A stretch of 11,062 nucleotides of DNA from Alphaproteobacteria bacterium (lineage in GTDB: Bacteria; Pseudomonadota; Alphaproteobacteria; Rhodobacterales; Rhodobacteraceae), in the NCBI GenBank assembly GCA_024277955.1, contig JAJRUE010000072.1:1-11062 (forward strand), read 5' to 3'. Below, one piece after another: positions 5,761 through 11,062 of this stretch (positions within the stretch are counted from its first letter, which is position 1; every line of letters begins with the position of its first letter). Position numbers and translations under genes: made by a program. The notes beneath the pieces are model-generated. The model had not been told where the DNA came from. It made no database searches and saw only the letters and a program-made list of their open reading frames with translations.

Positions 5761-6723
5761 ATGGCTAGACCAAAAATTGCGCTGATCGGCGCCGGGCAGA
5801 TCGGCGGCACGCTGGCCCACCTGGCGGCGATCAAGGAACTTGGCGACGTGGTGCTTTTCGACATCGCCGAAGGCACGCCCCAGGGCAAGGCGCTCGACAT
5901 CGCCGAAGCCGGCCCCGCCGAGGGCTTCGACGCCGCCCTCAAGGGCACCAATGACTACGCCGACATCGCAGGCGCGGATGTGTGCATCGTCACCGCCGGC
6001 GTGCCGCGCAAGCCGGGGATGAGCCGGGACGACCTGCTGGGCATCAACCTCAAGGTGATGAAAGCGGTGGGCGAAGGCATCAAGGCGCATGCCCCCGGCG
6101 CCTTCGTGATCTGCATCACCAACCCGCTGGACGCGATGGTCTGGGCGCTGCGCGAATATTCCGGCCTGCCGCACAACATGGTCTGCGGCATGGCGGGCGT
6201 GCTGGACTCGGCGCGTTTCCGGCATTTCCTCAGCCTCGAATTCAACGTGTCCATGCGCGATGTCACCGCCTTCGTGCTGGGCGGCCACGGCGACACGATG
6301 GTGCCGTTGGTGCGCTACTCGACGGTCGCCGGCATCCCGCTGCCGGATCTGGTCGAGATGGGCTGGACGACGCAGGACAAGCTGGACGCGATCGTGCAGC
6401 GCACCCGCGACGGCGGCGCCGAAATCGTCGGGCTGCTGAAAACCGGCTCGGCGTTTTACGCCCCGGCCACCAGCGCCATCGAAATGGCCGAGGCCTTTCT
6501 GAAGGACCAGAAACGGGTGCTGCCCTGCGCCGCCTGGGTCGACGGCGCGCTGGGGCTCAAGGGCATGTATGTGGGCGCCCCCACGGTGATCGGCGCCGGC
6601 GGTGTCGAACGGGTCGTGGACATCCGCCTGGCCAAGGACGAACAGGCGATGTTCGACAAGTCGGTGGACGCCGTCAAGGGCCTGGTCGAAGCCTGCAAAT
6701 CCATCGATTCGCAGCTGGGTTAG
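5761..6723 (+). CDS. mdh: Malate dehydrogenase (NAD-dependent, LDH-like type)
   Basis: Oxidises (S)-malate to oxaloacetate with NAD+ in the TCA cycle; cytoplasmic. The full-length 320-residue protein has the dinucleotide-binding loop G10-A-G-Q-I-G-G16, D34 at the end of beta-2 (NAD rather than NADP), the substrate loop R83-K-P-G-M-S-R89, N121-P-L-D, V147-L-D149-S-A-R152 and the catalytic G174-G-H176-G-D-T-M. D149 and H176 form the proton relay; R83, R89 and R152 bind the carboxylates (family knowledge). The start ATG 5761-5763 follows AAGGACGGAGACC; the upstream in-frame extension is non-coding. It is followed by an intrinsic terminator, so it is mainly a separate transcript from sucC. I see no clear -10/-35 in the GC-rich upstream region. 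Confidence 0.98.
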   Translation: MARPKIALIGAGQIGGTLAHLAAIKELGDVVLFDIAEGTPQGKALDIAEAGPAEGFDAALKGTNDYADIAGADVCIVTAGVPRKPGMSRDDLLGINLKVMKAVGEGIKAHAPGAFVICITNPLDAMVWALREYSGLPHNMVCGMAGVLDSARFRHFLSLEFNVSMRDVTAFVLGGHGDTMVPLVRYSTVAGIPLPDLVEMGWTTQDKLDAIVQRTRDGGAEIVGLLKTGSAFYAPATSAIEMAEAFLKDQKRVLPCAAWVDGALGLKGMYVGAPTVIGAGGVERVVDIRLAKDEQAMFDKSVDAVKGLVEACKSIDSQLG

Positions 6724-6744
6724 GCGCCAATCAGCAAGAACAGC

Positions 6745-6773
6745 AAAGGCCGTGCCGGCAGGCGCGGCCTTTT
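6745..6773 (+). terminator. Rho-independent terminator after mdh
   Basis: A stem of AAAGGCCG-U-GCC paired with GGC-G-CGGCCUUU, one G-U in the middle, closed by a GGCA loop and running into TTTT. It starts about 22 nt past the mdh stop. It separates mdh from the sucC promoter region. Confidence 0.85.
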
Positions 6774-6793
6774 CCATTTGGCAATGCTGGGTT

Positions 6794-6828
6794 TTTGTGA
6801 TCACACTTTTCAGACGTGTGATCACAAA
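6794..6828. promoter_or_regulatory. Tandem TGTGATCAC palindromes upstream of sucC (probable operator pair)
   Basis: GTGATCAC occurs at 6797-6804 and 6818-6825, centres 21 bp apart, exactly as upstream of sdhC. The pair forms a larger inverted repeat with 13-bp arms (TTTGTGATCACAC at 6794-6806 and its reverse complement at 6816-6828) around a 9-nt spacer. It sits just downstream of the mdh terminator and about 110-135 bp upstream of the sucC start. Conserved spacing and order at two TCA promoters point to cooperative binding by one dimeric regulator. Confidence 0.8.
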
Positions 6829-6890
6829 TTTCGCTTTTCACCCCAACTTTACCGAAAATCAGATAAAAACCGTTTATTCATGTATTTGGT
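6829..6890 (+). promoter_or_regulatory. AT-rich sucC promoter region
   Basis: A roughly 60-bp AT-rich island in GC-rich DNA between the palindromic pair and sucC. Candidate hexamers are TTTACC (6848-6853) as -35 and TTTATT (6873-6878) as -10, with a spacing of 19 bp, so the match is poor. GATAAA (6862-6867) is another possible -10. If TTTATT is used, the nearer palindrome would centre about 60 bp upstream of the start of transcription, a position compatible with activation. Confidence 0.45.
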
Positions 6891-6934
6891 GTGTGCAATG
6901 GAAAGACCAAACGCACCAGCATGAAGGCGAGCCG

Positions 6935-8128
6935 ATGAACATTCATGAGTATCAGGCAAAGGCGCTGCTGCGCGACTACGGCGCTCCGGTTTCCGACGGG
7001 CGCGTGGTGTTGCGGGCCGAAGAGGCCAAGACAGCCGCCAGCCAGCTTGACGGGCCGCTCTGGGTGGTCAAGGCGCAGATCCACGCCGGCGGCCGCGGCA
7101 AGGGCCACTTCAAGGAGGCCGACGCAGGCGAAGCCGGCGGCGTCCGGCTCACCCGGTCGGTGGAAGAAGCCGCCCAGGAAGCCGCCCGGATGCTGGGCCG
7201 CACGCTGGTGACCAAGCAGACCGGCCCGGCCGGCAAGCAGGTCAACCGCATCTATATCGAAGACGGCGCCGGCATCGACAAGGAATTCTACCTGGCCCTG
7301 CTGGTGGACCGGCAGACCAGCCGCGTGTCCTTCGTCTGCTCCACCGAAGGCGGCATGGATATCGAAGACGTCGCCGCAAAGACCCCGGACAGGATCCTGT
7401 CGTTCAGCGTCGATCCGGCCACCGGCTACCAGGGCTTCCACGGCCGGCGCATCGCCTTCGAGCTGGGCCTCGAAGGCCGCCAGGTGAAACAGTGCGTCGC
7501 GCTGATGGGCACGCTTTACAAGCTGTTCGTCGAAAAGGACTGCGAGATGCTGGAAATCAACCCGCTGATCCTCACCGACACCGGCGAGCTGAAATGCCTC
7601 GACGCCAAGATGGGCTTTGACAGCAACGCCATCTACCGCCACGCCGACATCGCCGCGCTGCGCGACGAAACCGAAGAAGACCCCAAGGAACTCGCCGCCT
7701 CGAAGTTCGACCTGAACTACATCTCGCTGGATGGCGAAATCGGCTGCATGGTCAACGGCGCGGGCCTGGCGATGGCGACCATGGACATCATCAAGCTCTA
7801 CGGTTCGTCGCCGGCCAACTTCCTGGACGTGGGCGGCGGCGCCACCCGCGAAAAGGTGACCGAAGCCTTCAAGATCATCACGTCGGACCCGAACGTCAAA
7901 GGCATCCTGGTGAATATCTTTGGCGGCATCATGCGCTGCGACGTGATCGCCGAAGGCGTTGTCGCCGCGGTGAAAGAGGTCGGCCTGAAGGTGCCGCTGG
8001 TGGTGCGGCTCGAGGGCACAAACGTCGAGCAGGGCAAGGAAATCATCCGCAATTCGGGTCTGAACGTGATCGCCGCCGCCAACCTGGCCGACGCCGCCGA
8101 GAAAATCGTCAAGGCGGTGAAGGGATGA
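6935..8128 (+). CDS. sucC: Succinyl-CoA synthetase beta subunit
   Basis: ADP/GDP-forming succinyl-CoA ligase beta chain, which interconverts succinyl-CoA and succinate with substrate-level phosphorylation, as a complex with SucD. The 397-residue protein has an ATP-grasp domain (about residues 1-235): K46, H50-A-G-G-R-G-K-G-H-F-K60, G113-I-D-K-E-F-Y-L, E207-I-N-P-L and D223-A-K as nucleotide/Mg2+ elements. The C-terminal CoA-ligase domain follows (about 255-397) with G300-G-G-A-T and F329-G-G-I-M-R-C-D. Length matches family members. The start ATG 6935-6937 has GAAGGCGAG upstream. Its TGA overlaps the ATG of the next gene (ATGA). Regulation probably acts through the paired palindromes upstream. 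Confidence 0.98.
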   Translation: MNIHEYQAKALLRDYGAPVSDGRVVLRAEEAKTAASQLDGPLWVVKAQIHAGGRGKGHFKEADAGEAGGVRLTRSVEEAAQEAARMLGRTLVTKQTGPAGKQVNRIYIEDGAGIDKEFYLALLVDRQTSRVSFVCSTEGGMDIEDVAAKTPDRILSFSVDPATGYQGFHGRRIAFELGLEGRQVKQCVALMGTLYKLFVEKDCEMLEINPLILTDTGELKCLDAKMGFDSNAIYRHADIAALRDETEEDPKELAASKFDLNYISLDGEIGCMVNGAGLAMATMDIIKLYGSSPANFLDVGGGATREKVTEAFKIITSDPNVKGILVNIFGGIMRCDVIAEGVVAAVKEVGLKVPLVVRLEGTNVEQGKEIIRNSGLNVIAAANLADAAEKIVKAVKG

Positions 8129-8634
8129 CCCACCCCGCCGCCCGCCCCGGACCCAGCTCTGGCGCGCTGGCGCTGGCCGCACTGCTGGCCCCGTTGCTGG
8201 CAGCGCTCGCCGTACCGGTGGCGGCCGGCACGCCGCGTTTCGAACAGGCGCTGACCGGGCTTTGCCTGGCGGACCTGCCCGACATGGGCGCGGTCCCCGC
8301 CGCCTTTGCGGCGGCCAGCTGGCGCGGCACGGTCGGCGCCGGCGACGGCCAGACCGATTTCCGTCACGGCCAGACACGGGCGTCGGTATTCACCGGCTCG
8401 CCGACCGACCCGGCGGGCTGCGTGGTGGGCGACCCGGACGTTTCGCTGCTGGAAGCTCAATGGCTGGTCGAACTGTGGCTCGACAAGAACCACGCCGGCA
8501 ACTGGTTCGAGGTTGACGCCACCACCGGCGACGGCATGGCGTGGCTGCTGAACCTCGGCACGGGCTCGGTTCGCTTCGAGCTGGATAGCGACGGCACCGG
8601 CAACGGGGCCCTGGTTTCATTCGAGCTGCGCTGA
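8125..8634 (+). CDS. Secreted hypothetical protein encoded between sucC and sucD
   Basis: A 169-residue product I do not recognise. The N-terminus (MTHPAARPGPSSG then a hydrophobic run at about 14-34 ending in PVAAG) reads as a signal peptide with little positive charge. The mature part has two cysteines, C47 (TGLCLADLPDMG) and C99 (PAGCVVGDPD), a probable disulfide, a W113-x3-L-W-L-D120 stretch and a regular, Gly/Asp-rich C-terminus with alternating hydrophobic residues (S148-V-R-F-E-L-D; A162-L-V-S-F-E-L), suggesting beta strands. Codon pattern and GC match its neighbours. Its ATG overlaps the sucC stop and sucD begins 42 nt later, so it sits inside the sucCD operon and is probably translationally coupled to sucC. 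Nothing links it biochemically to succinyl-CoA synthetase; a small envelope protein is the safest reading. Confidence 0.8.
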   Translation: MTHPAARPGPSSGALALAALLAPLLAALAVPVAAGTPRFEQALTGLCLADLPDMGAVPAAFAAASWRGTVGAGDGQTDFRHGQTRASVFTGSPTDPAGCVVGDPDVSLLEAQWLVELWLDKNHAGNWFEVDATTGDGMAWLLNLGTGSVRFELDSDGTGNGALVSFELR

Positions 8635-8676
8635 TCGGGGCGCGGCCACTGACATAACAACGAAGGAACAGCCGAC

Positions 8677-9558
8677 ATGGCCATTCTCATCGACGAAAAC
8701 ACCAAGGTGATCTGCCAGGGCTTCACCGGCAGCCAGGGCACGTTCCATTCGGAACAGGCGATCGCCTACGGCACGAAAATGGTCGGCGGCGTGACGCCGG
8801 GCAAGGGCGGGCAGACGCACCTGGATCTGCCGGTCTTCAACTCGGTCCACGAAGCGCGGGCGCGCACCGGCGCCGACGCCAGCGTCATCTATGTGCCGCC
8901 GCCCTTTGCCGCCGACAGCATCCTCGAGGCGATCGACGCCGAAATCCCGCTGGTGGTCGCCATCACCGAAGGCATCCCGGTGCTGGACATGATGCGGGTG
9001 AAACGCGCGCTGGAAGGGGCGAAAACCACGCTGATCGGGCCCAACTGCCCCGGTGTGATCACACCTGACGCCTGCAAGATCGGCATCATGCCCGGCCATA
9101 TCCACAAGCGTGGCTCCTGCGGGGTGGTGTCGCGCTCGGGCACGCTGACCTATGAAGCGGTCAAGCAGACCACCGATGTCGGCCTGGGTCAGTCGACCTG
9201 CGTGGGCATCGGCGGCGATCCGATCAAGGGCACCGAACATATCGACGTGCTCGAATGGTTCCTGGCCGACGACGAAACCACCAGCATCATCATGATCGGC
9301 GAAATCGGCGGCTCGGCCGAAGAAGAAGCGGCGCAGTTTCTCAAGGACGAAGCGAAGCGGGGCCGCTCCAAGCCGGTTGCGGGCTTCATCGCCGGGCGCA
9401 CCGCGCCGCCGGGCCGGCGCATGGGCCACGCGGGCGCCATCGTTTCGGGCGGCAAGGGCGGTGCCGAGGACAAGATCGAAGCGATGAAATCCGCCGGCAT
9501 CGTGGTCGCCGACAGCCCCGCCGGCCTTGGCGAAGCCGTGCTCAAGGCCATCGGCTAG
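8677..9558 (+). CDS. sucD: Succinyl-CoA synthetase alpha subunit
   Basis: Alpha chain of succinyl-CoA synthetase, carrying the phosphohistidine intermediate. 293 residues. The CoA-binding Rossmann domain has G15-F-T-G-S-Q-G-T-F-H24 and Y72-V-P-P-P; G121-P-N-C-P-G-V-I-T-P lies near the CoA site; the ligase domain ends in R248-M-G-H251-A-G-A-I-V-S-G-G-K-G, where H251 is the phosphorylated histidine. E208 (M-I-G-E-I-G-G) is the likely partner that stabilises it. The start ATG 8677 follows GAAGGA by about 9 nt. The gene is 42 bp after the secreted-protein gene and 83 bp before sucA. Codons for V127-I-T129 form a perfect 14-bp palindrome matching the TGTGATCACA motif. Confidence 0.98.
   Translation: MAILIDENTKVICQGFTGSQGTFHSEQAIAYGTKMVGGVTPGKGGQTHLDLPVFNSVHEARARTGADASVIYVPPPFAADSILEAIDAEIPLVVAITEGIPVLDMMRVKRALEGAKTTLIGPNCPGVITPDACKIGIMPGHIHKRGSCGVVSRSGTLTYEAVKQTTDVGLGQSTCVGIGGDPIKGTEHIDVLEWFLADDETTSIIMIGEIGGSAEEEAAQFLKDEAKRGRSKPVAGFIAGRTAPPGRRMGHAGAIVSGGKGGAEDKIEAMKSAGIVVADSPAGLGEAVLKAIG
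9052..9065. promoter_or_regulatory. TGTGATCACA palindrome within sucD
   Basis: GGTGTGATCACACC is a perfect 14-bp palindrome with the same core as the sdhC and sucC sites. It encodes G-V-I-T-P, which is conserved in SucD, so amino-acid constraint explains part of it. However, the ACA (Thr) and CCT (Pro) codons used here occur nowhere else in this sucD; all other Thr are ACC/ACG and all other Pro CCG/CCC. That makes a DNA-level role possible but unproven. Confidence 0.4.
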
Positions 9559-9566
9559 CGCCAATC

Positions 9567-9589
9567 GCACGGGCCACCGGGGCCCGTGC
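9567..9589 (+). other. Stable hairpin 1 in the sucD-sucA intergenic region
   Basis: A perfect 9-bp stem (GCACGGGCC / GGCCCGTGC) with a 5-nt loop ACCGG begins 8 nt after the sucD stop. No T-run follows, so it is more likely an mRNA stability/processing element or part of an attenuator than a simple terminator. Confidence 0.6.
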
Positions 9590-9598
9590 AAATCTCCT

Positions 9599-9622
9599 GG
9601 CCCCGGCACGGGGCCGCATTTT
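9599..9622 (+). terminator. Hairpin 2 with short T-run before sucA (possible attenuator)
   Basis: A perfect 7-bp stem GGCCCCG / CGGGGCC with loop GCA (9599-9615) is followed by GCATTTT, a weak terminator-like tail. It ends only a few bases before the sucA Shine-Dalgarno AAAGGA (9625-9630). The 5' arm plus two loop bases (9599-9606) is also perfectly complementary to 9577-9584 of hairpin 1, so the two hairpins compete with an alternative 8-bp pairing. Confidence 0.45.
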
Positions 9623-9641
9623 GAAAAGGACTTGAACCGAG

Positions 9642-11062
9642 ATGACCGAACAAAGTCCAAACGACCAGTTCCACGCCTCTTCGTTCTTGCAGGGGCACAA
9701 CGCCGAATACATCGAACAGCTCTATGCCCGCTACGCCGATGACCCGGCGGCGGTGGACGCATCCTGGCAGGACTATTTCCGCCAGCTTGGCGACAGCCCG
9801 GTGGATGCGCGCCGCGAAGCCGCCGGCCCGTCCTGGGCGCGCAGCGACTGGCCCCCGGCCCCGGACGACGACCTGACCCACGCGCTGGATGGCCAGTGGC
9901 CGGCCGAACCGGAAGAAACCCCGGAAAAGACCGCCGCCCAGACCGCCGAAAAGATCCGCGCCAAGGCATCTGAAAACGGTGTCGAGCTGTCCGACGACGC
10001 GGTGCGCCGGGCGGTGCTGGACAGCATCCGCGCGCTGATGATCATCCGCGCCTACCGGATCCGGGGCCACCTGGCCGCCGACCTCGACCCGCTGGGGATG
10101 AACAACGGCACTTCGCACCCGGAACTTGACCCGGCGTCCTATGGCTTCAGCGAAGCCGACATGGACCGGCCGATCTTCATCGACAACGTTCTGGGTCTCG
10201 AAATTGCGACGATGCGCCAGATCATCGACATCGTCAAACGCACCTATTGCGGCACTTTCGCGCTGCAATACATGCATATTTCCGACCCCGAACAATCAGC
10301 CTGGCTCAAGGAACGGATCGAAGGCTACGGCAAGGAAATCCAGTTCACCCGCGAGGGCCGCAAGGCGATCCTGAACAAGCTGGTGGAAGCCGAGGGCTTC
10401 GAAAAATTCCTGCATGTGAAATACATGGGCACCAAGCGCTTCGGCCTTGACGGCGGCGAAAGCCTGATCCCGGCGATGGAACAGATCATCAAGCGCGGCG
10501 GCGCGCTGGGCGTCAAGGAAATCGTCATCGGCATGCCGCACCGCGGCCGTCTCAGCGTGCTGGCCAACGTGATGGGAAAACCCTACCGGGCGATCTTCAA
10601 CGAATTCCAGGGCGGCAGCTTCAAGCCCGAGGACGTGGATGGCTCGGGCGACGTGAAATACCACCTGGGCGCCAGTTCGGATCGCGAATTCGACGGCAAC
10701 AAGGTGCACCTCAGCCTCACCGCCAACCCCTCGCACCTGGAAGCGGTCAACCCGGTGGTACTGGGCAAGGTGCGCGCCAAGCAGGAACAGCTGGGCGACA
10801 GCGACCGCCACCAGGTGCTGCCGGTGCTGCTGCACGGCGACGCCGCCTTTGCCGGTCAGGGGGTGGTGGCGGAATGTTTCGGCCTGTCGGGGCTGACCGG
10901 GCACCGCACCGGCGGCACCATGCATATCGTGGTTAACAACCAGATCGGTTTCACCACGGCGCCGCGTTTCAGCCGCTCGTCGCCCTACCCCACCGACATC
11001 GCGCTGATGGTCGAGGCGCCGATCTTCCACGTCAACGGCGACGACCCCGAAGCGGTGGTGCA
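9642..11062 (+). CDS. sucA: 2-oxoglutarate dehydrogenase E1 component (5' part; runs off the window)
   Basis: Thiamine-diphosphate-dependent E1 of the 2-oxoglutarate dehydrogenase complex, which decarboxylates 2-oxoglutarate and reductively succinylates the E2 lipoyl domain. The frame is open from ATG 9642 to the window end: 473 codons, about half of the usual near-950-1000 residues. The N-terminal E2-binding segment is F15-L-Q-G-H-N-A-E-Y-I...W42-Q-D-Y-F. An acidic, Pro-rich linker (about 70-100) precedes the catalytic part. Active-site motifs are G297-M-P-H299-R-G-R-L, H341 in K-Y-H-L-G, T360-A-N-P-S-H-L-E-A-V, and the ThDP/Mg2+ motif H398-G-D400-A-A-F...N432-N433-Q-I-G-F. AAAGGA lies 11 nt before the start. 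It follows sucD by 83 bp holding competing hairpins; sucB and lpd are expected further on. Confidence 0.97.
   Translation, partial: MTEQSPNDQFHASSFLQGHNAEYIEQLYARYADDPAAVDASWQDYFRQLGDSPVDARREAAGPSWARSDWPPAPDDDLTHALDGQWPAEPEETPEKTAAQTAEKIRAKASENGVELSDDAVRRAVLDSIRALMIIRAYRIRGHLAADLDPLGMNNGTSHPELDPASYGFSEADMDRPIFIDNVLGLEIATMRQIIDIVKRTYCGTFALQYMHISDPEQSAWLKERIEGYGKEIQFTREGRKAILNKLVEAEGFEKFLHVKYMGTKRFGLDGGESLIPAMEQIIKRGGALGVKEIVIGMPHRGRLSVLANVMGKPYRAIFNEFQGGSFKPEDVDGSGDVKYHLGASSDREFDGNKVHLSLTANPSHLEAVNPVVLGKVRAKQEQLGDSDRHQVLPVLLHGDAAFAGQGVVAECFGLSGLTGHRTGGTMHIVVNNQIGFTTAPRFSRSSPYPTDIALMVEAPIFHVNGDDPEAVV

Noticed and set aside
4654..6825. 723-residue minus-strand open frame through the permease gene and opposite mdh
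   Set aside because: Covers mdh in antisense and the permease out of frame; the real permease protein is in a different frame with clear family motifs.
6898..6924. Eight-codon open frame (MERPNAPA) just upstream of sucC, as a leader peptide
   Set aside because: No Shine-Dalgarno in front of its ATG and no run of regulatory codons; such mini-frames are common by chance.
6878..8377. Long minus-strand open frame opposite sucC
   Set aside because: Shadow of sucC; no recognisable motifs or ribosome binding site of its own.
8617..9969. Long minus-strand open frame opposite sucD and the start of sucA
   Set aside because: Shadow of sucD and sucA.

Overview
The window is an alphaproteobacterial chromosome segment, most likely Rhodobacterales (Rhodobacteraceae / Roseobacter-type). 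This rests on the high GC content, the gene order (sdh genes, then mesaconyl-CoA hydratase and malyl-CoA thioesterase genes of the ethylmalonyl-CoA pathway, then mdh-sucC-sucD-sucA), and protein features typical of that group. It is a central carbon metabolism locus. There are no RNA genes, insertion sequences, CRISPR arrays or phage genes.

Left half, minus strand, read from high to low coordinates: mcl2-type (3S)-malyl-CoA thioesterase (4176 to 3322), an NnrU-family membrane protein (start codon directly abutting the mcl2 stop), mch mesaconyl-CoA hydratase (GTG start at 2705), a secreted DUF4344-type HELGH metallopeptidase (TTG start at 1660), then after a 160-bp regulatory gap sdhC and sdhD, the latter cut by the window edge. 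Middle: a small secreted protein of unknown function (plus, 4428-4742) converges on a TauE/SafE-family permease gene (minus, 5525-4773). Right half, plus strand: mdh, a good intrinsic terminator, an AT-rich promoter region, sucC, an unrecognised secreted-protein gene overlapping sucC by ATGA, sucD, a short intergenic region with competing hairpins, and sucA, which runs off the right edge.

The genes fit together. Mcl2 and Mch feed malate and C5 acyl-CoA intermediates of the ethylmalonyl-CoA pathway. That pathway also yields succinyl-CoA, which SucCD, SdhCD(AB) and Mdh process in the TCA cycle, while SucA supplies succinyl-CoA from 2-oxoglutarate.

The most striking non-coding signal is a 10-bp palindrome, consensus TGTGATCACA. 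Its 8-bp core GTGATCAC occurs seven times. Two pairs stand upstream of sdhC and of sucC, each pair with exactly 21 bp between centres and each forming a larger inverted repeat. Three more copies lie inside coding sequence: the start of the metallopeptidase gene, the inter-domain linker of mch, and sucD, where the palindrome is written with codons otherwise unused in that gene. This looks like the operator of a shared regulator of the TCA / ethylmalonyl-CoA genes. Second in interest are the mutually exclusive hairpins between sucD and sucA, and the secreted-protein gene inserted between sucC and sucD.
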